Shown piece by piece: positions 1 through 8,631 of a stretch of DNA of 64,000 nt; the first letter of the stretch is position 1; every line of letters begins with the position of its first letter. The notes under the pieces are model-generated. The model did no database searches. It was not told the origin of the DNA and was given only the letters and a program-made list of their open reading frames with translations. Both the position numbers and the translations under genes were made by a program. This stretch comes from Paenibacillus sp. R14(2021) (GTDB lineage: Bacteria > Bacillota > Bacilli > Paenibacillales > Paenibacillaceae), in contig NZ_CP080269.1 of assembly GCF_019431355.1 (NCBI RefSeq), positions 2,701,501-2,765,500 on the forward strand. Direction: 5' to 3'.

Positions 1-881
1 AGTTTCAACGCGGTATTTTGAATATTGCCGTTATTTTCCGCAATGATAACCAGTTGTCCTTTGCTGCCGTTGATTTCCCAACGCATGTCGGCATCTCGCG
101 AAGTCTCGCCGCGGTATACGACGGTAGAAAGAACACCGCTCGTCAGCGTACCCGTAATAGCCAAGTGAGTCGGCGCCGTTACTTTAACCGTCGATTCATC
201 TTCCAAAACTTTCACTTCCGGGAAGCGGATCGCGAACTTCGCCGACACGTTATCGTAATCGCCAAGCACATAATTCAGGCCGTCGATCGCGTGCAAAGTC
301 GGCGATGTTAACAAAGTCGCGCCTTTGGTGACGTCATACGTATAAGCGAATTTCTTCGGTGTAACAGGACCCCAGATCAACGATGTTCCATTCATCGTTG
401 TAGACAGGACCTCTCCGATATAACCTTCTTTGACCAGATCATGCGCATATTGAATTGCCGGCGAAAATCTGGCCTGCGTTCCGACCATCGTCCGAACGCC
501 TGCTGCTTTCGCGCGAGAAGCTAGATCGTACGCTTCTTCTGTAGTCACGCCTAACGGAAATTCGCTGAACACCATTTTACCGGCTTCAATCGCGGCTTTA
601 GCGATATTGTAGTGCGTATCCACATTCGTAGCAATGACGATCAGATCCACATTCGGATCATTAATCATATCCTGATAGTTATCGTAACCGACCACACCAT
701 ACTCCTTGGCCGACGCTTCGGCGGAATCGCGTCTGCTGGTGCTTACGGCGCGCAATTCGTAATCAGGCAAGTTTTGGATAGCAGGTAGATGAGCGAATAC
801 CGCCCATCCTGGATTTGTCGCGCTTGCTCCGACAACACCTACACCGATTTTTTTGTTGTTTCCTTGGAATTGATTAGACAT
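1..881 (-). CDS. Gfo/Idh/MocA family NAD(P)-dependent oxidoreductase (3' end outside window)
   Basis: The reading frame opens at ATG 881 behind AAGGAGGAAGA and stays open to the window edge, so about 293 N-terminal residues are present and the C-terminus is missing. The N-terminus reads KKIGVGVVGAS, a Rossmann dinucleotide fold, followed by the family pattern of HLPAIQNLPDYEL, the VIATNVDTHYNIA strand and the EFPLGVTTEEA segment (the usual EKP is EFP here). The second half is the alpha/beta substrate domain. Members oxidise or reduce sugars, inositols or related polyols; the substrate cannot be read from sequence. The gene lies behind the twin-palindrome promoter at 996-1051, which it shares in design with the nitroreductase and cupin genes, so it is probably part of the same regulon. 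Confidence 0.85.
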   Translation of the reverse strand, partial: MSNQFQGNNKKIGVGVVGASATNPGWAVFAHLPAIQNLPDYELRAVSTSRRDSAEASAKEYGVVGYDNYQDMINDPNVDLIVIATNVDTHYNIAKAAIEAGKMVFSEFPLGVTTEEAYDLASRAKAAGVRTMVGTQARFSPAIQYAHDLVKEGYIGEVLSTTMNGTSLIWGPVTPKKFAYTYDVTKGATLLTSPTLHAIDGLNYVLGDYDNVSAKFAIRFPEVKVLEDESTVKVTAPTHLAITGTLTSGVLSTVVYRGETSRDADMRWEINGSKGQLVIIAENNGNIQNTALK

Positions 882-995
882 TGTTCTTCCTCCTTCAATT
901 AATAAAGATATTGGAAACACAACCAACAGACTATGGTCACATACGTCCCTAGCTTATTGACCCGCTATCTGTATAGGGGTAAAATACAATCAACC

Positions 996-1051
996 GGACC
1001 GTGATCCGCTTTACATCACCCAATATAACCGGACCACGGTCCAGTTGTCAA
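996..1051 (-). promoter_or_regulatory. Promoter with two GGACC/GGTCC palindromic operators (site 1 of 3)
   Basis: On the minus strand a -35 TTGACA (1046-1051) and a -10 TATATT (1022-1027) are separated by 18 bp. That spacer holds the palindrome GGACCGTGGTCC (1031-1042). A second copy, GGATCACGGTCC (996-1007), lies 35 bp further downstream, near the transcript start. The same layout recurs at 16926-16978 and 20817-20869. Placement over the promoter suggests repression. The regulator is unknown; a dimeric TetR-type protein is one possibility. Confidence 0.8.
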
Positions 1052-1232
1052 GCGGTTTTGAAAGGATATCGAAGCTATAAGAATAAAGGCGAATTGTGCT
1101 GGGACCTGATAGGCGGAGAGCTTGAATGCGTCTTTGCCTGCAGCCAGCGTATTTAGATGCTATTAGAATGCGTTGTATACTATGATTTAATGCAAAGCGA
1201 TAGGCGTTCTCGGATCGAGCCTTACCAATCAT
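1052..1232. other. Intergenic stretch, nothing recognised
   Basis: Between the promoter of the Gfo/Idh gene and the terminator of the MerR gene I see no convincing coding sequence. The short open frames here have no ribosome binding site and no recognisable domain. Confidence 0.5.
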
Positions 1233-1270
1233 AAAAAAAGATGGCCCCCGATAAATTCAGAGGCCATCTG
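1233..1270 (-). terminator. Rho-independent terminator after the MerR gene
   Basis: Minus-strand stem AGATGGCC / GGCCATCT around an A/T-rich loop is followed directly by a run of seven T. It closes the aldehyde dehydrogenase-MFS-MerR transcript. Confidence 0.85.
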
Positions 1271-1296
1271 TTTTATTAGCTGAGCTAAGAAGATCC

Positions 1297-1698
1297 TTAT
1301 TCCATCCGGAAAGCCGACTCCTCACTGGTTGTCCCTTTCTGAATCTCTCTGTAACGCTCAAGCTTCCGATTAACCGCTTCAAAAGCGAGGTCCAGTTCCC
1401 GCTGCCGCTTGTTTAATTCTTCTTTATGCTGCTCTAGAATTTGCTTTCTGGACTCCAAAGTAGACTCCCCCTGAAGAGCCAGATCTACAATTTTCTTAAG
1501 TTGAATTATCGGCATGCCGGTTACGCGGAAACAGGTCATGAGCTTGATCCATTCTACATCCTGGGGCTTAAAGATACGATTTCCATGTTCGTCGCGTCCC
1601 AGGAAAGGTATAAGGCCTTCTTTATCGTAATGCCTAATCGTGTGAGCGGGGATCCCCAATTGCTCGGAAGCCTCTTTTATCGTAATTCCCGTTCCCAT
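1297..1698 (-). CDS. MerR family regulator, AdhR/NmlR-like carbonyl-stress sensor
   Basis: 133-residue protein from ATG 1698, preceded by GAGGGGGAG; an upstream in-frame codon overlapping the MFS gene lacks such a site. Residues 4-45 form the winged-helix MerR DNA-binding head (ITIKEASEQLGI..HTIRHYDKEGLIP), followed by a dimerisation coiled coil rich in K/E/R. Cys56 lies in LMTCFRVTGM, the position of the redox/aldehyde-reactive cysteine of B. subtilis AdhR and the NmlR group (family knowledge). It starts 28 bp after the MFS gene stop and ends at a terminator, so it is probably the last gene of the aldehyde dehydrogenase operon. The operator at 6083-6113 matches the AdhR consensus CTTAAAG-N4-CTTTAAG, so autoregulation of the operon is the natural inference. 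Confidence 0.85.
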   Translation of the reverse strand: MGTGITIKEASEQLGIPAHTIRHYDKEGLIPFLGRDEHGNRIFKPQDVEWIKLMTCFRVTGMPIIQLKKIVDLALQGESTLESRKQILEQHKEELNKRQRELDLAFEAVNRKLERYREIQKGTTSEESAFRME

Positions 1699-1726
1699 TC
1701 TTTCGCTCCCCCTCTGTATAGTAGAT

Positions 1727-2893
1727 TTAAGCTTTAACAAGTTCCTTTTTGCTGACGATCACTCGAATAACGGAGACGATGAATAAACCTGTTACAAGCA
1801 CCCCTATGAGGAGTAAGACGCCGCGAATGGAATTGAGATCCAAGACCGATTGAATGCCGTTTGTGATAAGCGGCGAAATAAACTGACCTACATTCGCAAA
1901 TGCGGTCATAAGCATGATAGCCAGCGTTCGATGAGCAGTCGTTGCAACGATCGCCATTTTACTCAACAAAATGGGGTAAGCAAAACCAAATCCGAATCCA
2001 ACGATACCTACCGCAGCAGCAACCATCCATAGGTTATGCGCCTCGCCCAACAACAAAAACGCTGCACCAAATAAAAATAAAATAAAGGCAACGGAGCCTT
2101 TTCTCAATAAATGCTGGAGTCTGGCTCCGATGATTCCGGCGAAAAAGACGAATATGAACGAAACAGCTGTTAAATAACCCGACGTTGCGGAGTTTCCAAG
2201 ATGGTTATCTACGACAAAAGAAGCCAGGTTTGTCGGAATGACATAATACAGCACCATAAGACCTGTGGTTAACAAGCCAACTGCATAAACACCGACAGGC
2301 AAGGACAATTTCACGTCGCTAGCGGTCTCGCCTCTAGTAATAACCGGTTTGCCGCCAGGAATAAAAGCCAGTACCAGGATCAGCAAAACGATGCCGAAAG
2401 AATAAGTCCAAAACACGCCTCTCCATCCTAATGCCGTAATTGCTCCGCCAATTATGAGGAAGAAGGCGCCTCCGAGTCCATTTACTCCGACAGTGAGACC
2501 GTTCATTTTGGAGCGTTCCTCGCCATCAAAATACTCGGCGACGATTGCATTCATCAGCGGTGTAATTAAGCCGATGCCGAGACCCAATACCGCGCGCAGG
2601 GTCAGAATGCCTCCAATTGAATTCATTAATGCGGGGCCAACTCCGCCAATGACATATAAGATCAATCCGATGACAAGAAGCGTTTTCTTCGAAAGCCATC
2701 TGGACAATAGGTTTCCAATCAGCAAACTCGGCAAAATAAAGAACGACGCGAACGTGACGACGAGTTGAATAAGCACCGTATTCGCCTCTGTGAAGTCGAG
2801 CATAAGAAGCTTGACTGCCGGTGCCGCTAGCATGGGCGCCAGAGTTGATGTAACCGCCAGCGCTAGCAAAGTTATTTTAAAGCTTTTATTCAT
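1727..2893 (-). CDS. MFS transporter, 12 TM
   Basis: 388-residue integral membrane protein starting at ATG 2893 behind AAAGGAG. About twelve hydrophobic segments are visible, with the A-motif-like loop GNLLSRWLSKKTLLVIG after TM2, so it is a drug/metabolite:H+ antiporter or uptake permease of the major facilitator superfamily. It lies between an aldehyde dehydrogenase gene (109 bp upstream) and the AdhR-like regulator (28 bp downstream), all on the same strand. That context suggests export of a toxic carbonyl compound or import of its precursor, but the substrate is not predictable from the sequence. Confidence 0.85.
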   Translation of the reverse strand: MNKSFKITLLALAVTSTLAPMLAAPAVKLLMLDFTEANTVLIQLVVTFASFFILPSLLIGNLLSRWLSKKTLLVIGLILYVIGGVGPALMNSIGGILTLRAVLGLGIGLITPLMNAIVAEYFDGEERSKMNGLTVGVNGLGGAFFLIIGGAITALGWRGVFWTYSFGIVLLILVLAFIPGGKPVITRGETASDVKLSLPVGVYAVGLLTTGLMVLYYVIPTNLASFVVDNHLGNSATSGYLTAVSFIFVFFAGIIGARLQHLLRKGSVAFILFLFGAAFLLLGEAHNLWMVAAAVGIVGFGFGFAYPILLSKMAIVATTAHRTLAIMLMTAFANVGQFISPLITNGIQSVLDLNSIRGVLLLIGVLVTGLFIVSVIRVIVSKKELVKA

Positions 2894-3002
2894 GAGGGCC
2901 TGCTCCTTTCAGCCACTAAAACGAAATGGCTAAGCTGGTTACAACCGGGCTGAGGCATCGTTATGAGATGAAGCCTGGTGTTCCCGTCATGGCCTTGTCC
3001 GC

Positions 3003-4433
3003 TTAATGAGCTTCATACCCGAGTATGGCTTTCGGCTCGACATGCTCCTCCAAACCGTATACGCCGGAGTCTCGGCCCAAACCGGACTGCTTGAATCCGC
3101 CGAACGGTGCATAGGGATCATCTTGGACGGCCTTGTTGATCAAAATACGCCCAGCGATAATTTGCGAAGCTACTCGCCGTGCTCTTTCCATATCCGTGGA
3201 GCTAACATAAGCGGCCAAACCAAATACCGTGTCATTCGCAATGGCAATCGCTTCTTCTTCTGTTCTGTAGGAAATGACCGAAAGAACCGGACCGAAAATT
3301 TCCTCTTTGGCGATTTTCATATCATTCGTTACGTGGGCAAACACGGTTGGCTTCGCATAAAACCCTTCATCCAATCCCTCAGGATGACCTAGTCCGCCAA
3401 CGATTAATTCTGCCCCCTCGTCAATCCCGGCTTGGATGTAGCGCTGTACGGTATCGTATTGTTTTTGGCTAACAAGTGGACCTAATACAGAGTCTTCATC
3501 CATGGGATTTCCGATTTTGGTTGAAGCAACGGCTTGCTTTAACAGTTCCTTCGCTTCGTCCAATCGGTTCTCAGGAACTAACAATCTCGTGCCTGCATGA
3601 CAGGCTTGACCCGTATTGCTGAACGCGATGGTAATAGCCATTGGAATGGCTTTGGAGAAATCGGCATCATCCAGGATGATGTTGGGGTTTTTCCCGCCTA
3701 ACTCTAATGCCAATCTTTTGAGCGTGCCGGATGCATCTTTACAAATGATTTTTCCGACAGGAGTCGATCCGGTAAAGGATATTTTGGCAATATCCGGATG
3801 CCGGACAAGTTCTGCCCCTACGATTTGGCCCGTTCCATTCACAATATTCACGACACCTGCCGGCAATTTCGCATCGGCTATGCATGCCATTAATAGATGC
3901 GTCTGCAGTCCGCTAAGTTCGCTAGGTTTTAAGACAATCGTGCATCCCGTAGCAATGGCCGGGGCTATTTTATTGCAAATATGCGTATAATTGGCGTTCC
4001 ATGGCGTTATTGCGCCTATGACGCCCAATGGCTCAAGAATAATTTTGGTTGTACCCTGCATTTTCTCGAAGGAAAACCGTTTCAAGGATTCCTTGGCATA
4101 AAGGCAGGTCAGCGCAGCGAAGGTGGTACGGCCTTTAGATGGCTTTACCGGAGAACCATATTCTTCGACAGCCGCTCTGGTTAGCTCCTCTTCTCTTGCC
4201 ATAATGGCATCGTGTAGTCTCTGAAGCATCTGGATTCGTTCATCTACCGTTGTTTTGGCGAACGATTTAAATGCTTCTTTGGCAGCTGCGATGGCCAATT
4301 GTACATCGTGCTCGTTCCCAAGAACGAGTGTTCCGATCGTTTTTTTATTAGCGGGGTTTACCAATTCCTGAACATCCGTGCCAATTGATTGTACGAATTG
4401 CCCGTTAATAAAATGCTGATTAAGTGTACGCAC
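3003..4433 (-). CDS. NAD(P)-dependent aldehyde dehydrogenase
   Basis: 476-residue ALDH-superfamily enzyme with a GTG start at 4433 and a GAGAGGA ribosome binding site. The cofactor loop (GAITPWNANY), Rossmann segment (SFTGSTPVGK), general base Glu244 in LALELGGKNP and nucleophile Cys278 in NTGQACHAG are all intact, so the protein should oxidise an aldehyde to the acid in the cytosol. It is a clear paralogue of the neighbouring enzyme at 4584-6017 (same length, shared blocks across the whole protein), which suggests tandem duplication. A 150-bp gap with no strong terminator separates them, and both are likely served by the MerR-type promoter at 6083-6113. Confidence 0.9.
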   Translation of the reverse strand: MRTLNQHFINGQFVQSIGTDVQELVNPANKKTIGTLVLGNEHDVQLAIAAAKEAFKSFAKTTVDERIQMLQRLHDAIMAREEELTRAAVEEYGSPVKPSKGRTTFAALTCLYAKESLKRFSFEKMQGTTKIILEPLGVIGAITPWNANYTHICNKIAPAIATGCTIVLKPSELSGLQTHLLMACIADAKLPAGVVNIVNGTGQIVGAELVRHPDIAKISFTGSTPVGKIICKDASGTLKRLALELGGKNPNIILDDADFSKAIPMAITIAFSNTGQACHAGTRLLVPENRLDEAKELLKQAVASTKIGNPMDEDSVLGPLVSQKQYDTVQRYIQAGIDEGAELIVGGLGHPEGLDEGFYAKPTVFAHVTNDMKIAKEEIFGPVLSVISYRTEEEAIAIANDTVFGLAAYVSSTDMERARRVASQIIAGRILINKAVQDDPYAPFGGFKQSGLGRDSGVYGLEEHVEPKAILGYEAH

Positions 4434-4583
4434 CTGTAATTATCCTCTCATTTCTTAATTTGAGGATAGTTTTTCCGATGATAAAAAGTCTTATTCTTGG
4501 TGAACTGGAACAGACAAGAAGGGAACCCCCCTCTGGGGGACCCCATGCTGCTGCCAGCGTAACCTACTGAAACTTATCCGATA

Positions 4584-6017
4584 TTATTGCGGTACAGCAT
4601 CGTGACCTAGGATTGTTTTGGGTTCGACATAGGATTCAAGACCGTAAATGCCGCATTCTCTTCCAATACCGGACTGTTTAAATCCTCCGAACGGCGCCTT
4701 CGGCTCGTCGTACAAACCGTTAATGAGTACTCGGCCCGATACAATCTGGGATGCAACATCATTCGCTCTCTCCAGATTGCTGGAGCTGACATAGGCGGAC
4801 AAGCCATAGATCGTATCGTTAGCAATCGCGATCGCTTCTTCTTCTGTTTTGTAGCTCAGGATCGAAAGGACAGGTCCGAAAATTTCTTCCTTGGCAATCG
4901 TCATGTCCATGGTGACATTCGCAAATACGGTAGGCTTGACATAGTAGCCGTTATCCAAGCCTTCCGGATGCCCCGAGCCGCCGATGATCAATTCAGCGCC
5001 TTGTTCTACACCAAGATGGATATAGTGTTGGACTGTTTCATACTGCTTCTGGCTGACCATCGGACCGATAAACGTTCCTTCTTCCCAAGGGTTCCCCACT
5101 TTGATGCCTTCCACCGTTTTGATCACCAGCTGCTTAACTTCCTCCAAGCGATGCTCGGGAACGATTAATCGCGATCCGACATGGCAGGCTTGTCCGCTGT
5201 TGCTGAAAGCGGTCATGACAGCCAGCGGAATAGCTTTTTGATAATCGGCATCGTCGAGAATCACGTTTGGCGACTTGCCTCCAAGCTCTAGCACGAGTCG
5301 CTTCATCGTTGCGGCACCGTCCCGGGCAATGATTCTGCCAACATTCGTGGAACCCGTGAACGAAATCATCGCGACATCCGGATGACGGGTCAATTCCGCG
5401 CCGACCACATCGCCTCTGCCGTTAACGAAGTTGATGACGCCGGCCGGAATACCGGCTTCGTGGAAGCATTCCGCGATTACTTGCGTTTGAATGGCGCTTA
5501 GCTCGCTCGCTTTGATGACGACCGTGCACCCTGCCGCAATCGCAGGAGCCAGCTTCGTGGAGATATGCGTGTAATTCGCATTCCAAGGCGTGATCAGACC
5601 AATAACGCCCAGCGGTTCAAGCGAGACTTTTGCTTTACCGATTCGCTTCTCGAATTGGAATTCTTTCATGACATCTAGATTATGAAGGAAGTTTTTGGCC
5701 GCATACATGGTACGTCCGGCTGTTGCGGCGGCCGGAGCTCCATATTCTTCGACCGCCGCCTCATTCAATAAGTCAAACTTCTCGATAATTACATCATGCA
5801 GACGCTGCAGCATGTGAGCCCGTTCTTCGATCGACGTCTTGGCGAAGGTTTTAAAAGCTGCCTTCGCCGCTGCAATTGCATCACGAGTATCCTGCTCATC
5901 CCCAAGCGTCACTCTGCCGATTACTTCCTTGTTAGCAGGATTAATAATATCCATTACTTCCGTGCCATGCGGCTTCACGAATTTCCCGTTTATATAAATG
6001 TGATCGATCGTTCTCAT
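4584..6017 (-). CDS. NAD(P)-dependent aldehyde dehydrogenase (first gene of operon)
   Basis: 477-residue aldehyde dehydrogenase starting at ATG 6017 behind AAAGGAGAG; an in-frame codon 60 bp upstream has no ribosome binding site. Conserved elements are GLITPWNANY, SFTGSTNVGR, the glutamate base in LVLELGGKSP and the cysteine nucleophile in NSGQACHVG. It is paralogous to the next gene. The promoter 66 bp upstream carries a perfect AdhR-type palindrome in a 19-bp spacer, so induction by aldehydes or quinones through the MerR protein at the operon end is expected (inference). Confidence 0.9.
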   Translation of the reverse strand: MRTIDHIYINGKFVKPHGTEVMDIINPANKEVIGRVTLGDEQDTRDAIAAAKAAFKTFAKTSIEERAHMLQRLHDVIIEKFDLLNEAAVEEYGAPAAATAGRTMYAAKNFLHNLDVMKEFQFEKRIGKAKVSLEPLGVIGLITPWNANYTHISTKLAPAIAAGCTVVIKASELSAIQTQVIAECFHEAGIPAGVINFVNGRGDVVGAELTRHPDVAMISFTGSTNVGRIIARDGAATMKRLVLELGGKSPNVILDDADYQKAIPLAVMTAFSNSGQACHVGSRLIVPEHRLEEVKQLVIKTVEGIKVGNPWEEGTFIGPMVSQKQYETVQHYIHLGVEQGAELIIGGSGHPEGLDNGYYVKPTVFANVTMDMTIAKEEIFGPVLSILSYKTEEEAIAIANDTIYGLSAYVSSSNLERANDVASQIVSGRVLINGLYDEPKAPFGGFKQSGIGRECGIYGLESYVEPKTILGHDAVPQ

Positions 6018-6082
6018 GCTGTAACTCTCCTTTGAACTTGTATTTGAACCTTCATAAATGTTTTGCGCCGGCTGCAAAAACC

Positions 6083-6113
6083 ACTTTAAACCTTAAAGTC
6101 GACTTTAAGTCAA
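6083..6113 (-). promoter_or_regulatory. MerR-type promoter with AdhR-like operator
   Basis: Minus-strand TTGACT (6108-6113) and TAAAGT (6083-6088) are separated by an overlong 19-bp spacer, as in promoters activated by MerR regulators. The spacer and -35 edge contain the perfect 18-bp palindrome CTTAAAGTCGACTTTAAG (6092-6109). B. subtilis AdhR sites are CTTAAAG-N4-CTTTAAG between -35 and -10 (established knowledge). Confidence 0.85.
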
Positions 6114-6126
6114 GCGATTATTTTAT

Positions 6127-6180
6127 TTTTTTGACAAACGAAAAGGGACAACGCAGGTGTTAGTCCTGCATGTCCCTTTC
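6127..6180 (-). terminator. Terminator after the flavin reductase gene
   Basis: A two-tier hairpin, AAAGGGACA paired with TGTCCCTTT around an inner GCAGG/CCTGC stem, ends in a T-rich tract on the minus strand. It separates the monooxygenase operon from the aldehyde dehydrogenase promoter. Confidence 0.75.
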
Positions 6181-6197
6181 TCTTGAGGATCGGTTAG

Positions 6198-6764
6198 TTA
6201 GAAATTATAGCTCGCTTCCTTCTCTTCTCGAATTTTTTTATACGTTTCAGTTAAAACAAATGTATCCTCTGTCAAACGTTCAATACGAAAAATGACGTCA
6301 TCGTTAATAATTTCTTTGCGATGAAAATCCTTTTCTTCTATAAACACAAAGGTTTGAACAATTTGGGCTTTCATATAGGCAAGTATGGGTTTTAGTTGCT
6401 GCTCGACCATTAGATAATGTTTCGGCGTGCCTGCTGTTACTACCATGCTTACGATTTTATCTTGGAAGGCGTTCACAGGCAGCAAATCGAATATATTTTT
6501 TAATGTAGCGGGTATTGATGCCTGAAAAATCGGAGTGCCAATGATTATTGCGTCGGCTTTCATGATTTTCGCCGTTACATAACCCGCATCGCCATCATAA
6601 TCCAAGTAATTGCGGCCATCGCTAAATGGAATGTCATAATCGGCCAAGTCGATAAGCGATATTTCAGCCTCAGGATACTTCTTAGCAAATTCATTCATTG
6701 TATAGTCCATTGCAGTTCGGGTCTTGGAGCCAACCTTCGAGCCTGATATGCCGACTACCTTCAC
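6198..6764 (-). CDS. NAD(P)H-dependent FMN reductase
   Basis: 188-residue flavodoxin-fold protein. It begins KVVGISGSKVGSKTRTAMDY, a phosphate-binding loop for FMN, and carries IIGTPIFQASIPATLKNIFDLLP, the helix-strand signature of the NADPH-dependent FMN reductase (SsuE/MsuE/azoreductase) family. The GTG start at 6764 falls one base after the stop of the preceding monooxygenase gene, with AGAGGGGGA inside that gene's 3' end, so the two are translationally coupled. The likely job is to supply FMNH2 to the partner LLM monooxygenase. Confidence 0.88.
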   Translation of the reverse strand: MKVVGISGSKVGSKTRTAMDYTMNEFAKKYPEAEISLIDLADYDIPFSDGRNYLDYDGDAGYVTAKIMKADAIIIGTPIFQASIPATLKNIFDLLPVNAFQDKIVSMVVTAGTPKHYLMVEQQLKPILAYMKAQIVQTFVFIEEKDFHRKEIINDDVIFRIERLTEDTFVLTETYKKIREEKEASYNF

Positions 6765-6765
6765 T

Positions 6766-7833
6766 TTAATCCCCCTCTTTTCTAGCTGTATATTTGCGAA
6801 TGGCAGGCAAAATTTTCGATCCGATGACTTCGACGCTTTTCATAAGCTGTTCAAAAGGAACTCCGCCGACATCCATTTGAGCGATAAAACGCTGATGACC
6901 GTACAGCTCGTACTGATAGAGCAGTTTTTCGACGATGCTTTCCGGCGTACCGACCATCATGGCATCGCGTAGATTGACTCCCTGGGCAAAGTGTTGTTTT
7001 GAATAATTAGCGCCATTAATTAACTGAAGTGCAGCGTTCGCATGAGGGTAGGCTCCGCTTATCGCCTGCTCCGTCGTTTCGGCCACATAGAATAAGCTGG
7101 CGGTTGCGACTGGAAGCTTCTCAGGACTGAATCCGCTTTGCTTCGCGGCTTCCCGATAGGCATCTATCGAAGTTTTAAAGGAGGAAGCCGGCCCACCTAA
7201 TGTAGCGAGCATCATTGGCACGCCCGCATATCCCGCTTTGATTGCACTGGCCGGATGCCCGCCTACCGCACGCCAAATCGGCAGCGAGCCGTGTTTAGGT
7301 CTTGGGTATACGTTAGCTTTATTCAACGGCGCGCGGAATTTCCCGTTCCAGGTGATCGTTTCTTCTTGATTTAATTTAACTAGAAGCTCGAATTTTTCTT
7401 CGAAGAGCTCTTCGTAATCTCGAACGTCATAGCCCAATAGATCGAAAAGCCCGACGCGTGATGCCCGTCCAGCAATAATTTCCGCGCGTCCTCCCGAAAT
7501 GAGGTCTATGGTCGCGAAATCTTCGTAAACGCGAACCGGGTCCGACGTGCTAATGATCGTCGACGAACTTCCGATTTTTATATTCTTCGTCGCTTGGGCG
7601 ATCGTGGCAATAACAACGGAATGCGCCTGCGTCGTGAAATGTTCCTGATGACTTTCGCCTACACTAAAGAAATCGATGCCCGCCTGATCAGCCAGCTTGG
7701 ATAATTCGATAATTTCACGTATGCGCTGTTCGGCAGAAATCCGATTTCCGGTATGAGGGTTGGGAATATGATCACCTAACGTGTAAATACCAAATTCCAA
7801 ACCTTTGTTCGAATCGATACGATATTGTTCCAT
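6766..7833 (-). CDS. LLM-class flavin-dependent monooxygenase
   Basis: 355-residue luciferase-like TIM-barrel protein from ATG 7833, with AGGAAGG upstream. The N-terminal LEFGIYTLGDHIPNP, the strand ending in FFSVGESHQEHF, the block IKIGSSSTIISTSDPVRVYEDFATIDLISGGRAEIIAGRAS and the later PIWRAVGG motif are typical of FMNH2-dependent oxygenases related to bacterial luciferase and alkanal monooxygenase. The next gene encodes a flavin reductase, so together they form a two-component monooxygenase. The substrate is unknown. The divergent HxlR gene at 8128 is the probable regulator. Confidence 0.9.
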   Translation of the reverse strand: MEQYRIDSNKGLEFGIYTLGDHIPNPHTGNRISAEQRIREIIELSKLADQAGIDFFSVGESHQEHFTTQAHSVVIATIAQATKNIKIGSSSTIISTSDPVRVYEDFATIDLISGGRAEIIAGRASRVGLFDLLGYDVRDYEELFEEKFELLVKLNQEETITWNGKFRAPLNKANVYPRPKHGSLPIWRAVGGHPASAIKAGYAGVPMMLATLGGPASSFKTSIDAYREAAKQSGFSPEKLPVATASLFYVAETTEQAISGAYPHANAALQLINGANYSKQHFAQGVNLRDAMMVGTPESIVEKLLYQYELYGHQRFIAQMDVGGVPFEQLMKSVEVIGSKILPAIRKYTARKEGD

Positions 7834-7940
7834 CTTAGACCAACCTTCCTTCTCTACGGATGTGATTATTGCTGCTTTTGCTATAAGAACGATTGGGAAG
7901 TTCTATGCACACTATTATGGCACCTAATAACCCAAAACTT

Positions 7941-7966
7941 AAGTACGCACATTAATGTGACATAGT
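7941..7966. promoter_or_regulatory. Possible HxlR operator in the divergent intergenic region
   Basis: The 294-bp gap between the LLM monooxygenase and the HxlR gene contains the perfect palindrome CACATTAATGTG (7948-7959), flanked by weaker symmetry. It lies upstream of a weak CATAAT -10 for the monooxygenase. Position, not a known consensus, is the reason to suspect an operator. Confidence 0.35.
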
Positions 7967-8127
7967 TTACAAAAGGAAACTGAAAGACGGCTTCAGGGTT
8001 TTCTCACACCCTCTAGTTTCTTAGAGGATACTATGAAACACCAATGAAACTACTGGCGCAATTGATATCTTCGTAACATAATAAACCTAGCTAGCATCAT
8101 TAACCAAAGACAATAAGGAGCTTTGCG

Positions 8128-8505
8128 ATGACAATCAAATTTGATCCGGAACTATGCCTTGTCGACGATGCGTTAGATATACTTGTCGGTAAGTGGAAAC
8201 CTATTATTCTATTTCATTTATTAAAGTCCGATACGATTCGGTTTGGAGAATTAAGACGTGCGATCCCTGGCGTCACACAAAAGATGCTTACGAAGCAGCT
8301 GCGCGAGTTAGAGGAAGAAGATATTGTCGAACGAATTGTTTACGCTCAGGTTCCTCCAAAAGTCGAGTATTCCATCACGGAATACGGAAAAAGCTTAGAA
8401 CTGGTTCTGATCACGATGCATGAATGGGGAGTATCGCATAAATTACATAAACGCCAAAAAACAAAAGCAGCATCTCCCGAAACTTCGGATATCCGCTCGA
8501 ATTAA
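8128..8505 (+). CDS. HxlR family transcriptional regulator (copy 1)
   Basis: 125-residue winged-helix protein from ATG 8128 behind AAGGAGC. It shows the HxlR fold: DILVGKWKPIILFHLL, FGELRRAIPGVTQKMLTKQLRELEEEDIVERIVY, and the wing PPKVEYSITEYGKSL. Family members often sense electrophiles, quinones or formaldehyde through an N-terminal cysteine; Cys11 is present (ELCLVDD). It is divergent from the LLM monooxygenase operon and probably controls it. It is a close paralogue of the HxlR protein at 18945-19337, including a 38-bp stretch identical in DNA. Confidence 0.9.
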   Translation: MTIKFDPELCLVDDALDILVGKWKPIILFHLLKSDTIRFGELRRAIPGVTQKMLTKQLRELEEEDIVERIVYAQVPPKVEYSITEYGKSLELVLITMHEWGVSHKLHKRQKTKAASPETSDIRSN

Positions 8506-8509
8506 CTTT

Positions 8510-8566
8510 GACCCGTAAAATGGACACTTTGAGAATAGTGCCATTCTTGCGGGTCATTCGCGTTTT
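8510..8566 (+). terminator. Terminator after HxlR copy 1
   Basis: GACCCG/CGGGTC outer stem with an inner ATGGnnACT/AGTnCCAT stem, ending in a short T tract (GCGTTTT). Confidence 0.65.
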
Positions 8567-8585
8567 AACCGAACAAATTGCTTAA

Positions 8586-8623
8586 CAAAAAAGATGACTC
8601 CCGATGAAATCAGGAGCCATCTT
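8586..8623 (-). terminator. Terminator after the SLH-anchored protease
   Basis: Minus-strand AAGATGGCTCC pairs with GGGAGTCATCTT (one mismatch), followed by a T run. It lies eight bases beyond the protease stop codon. Confidence 0.85.
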
Positions 8624-8631
8624 ACATACTT

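Noticed and set aside
1011-1232. 73-codon minus-strand frame upstream of the Gfo/Idh gene
   Set aside because: It overlaps the twin-operator promoter, has no ribosome binding site and no recognisable domain.
4527-4550. GC-rich hairpin between the two aldehyde dehydrogenase genes as a terminator
   Set aside because: A CCCCC/GGGGG stem is present but no T tract follows on the minus strand, so I kept both genes in one operon.
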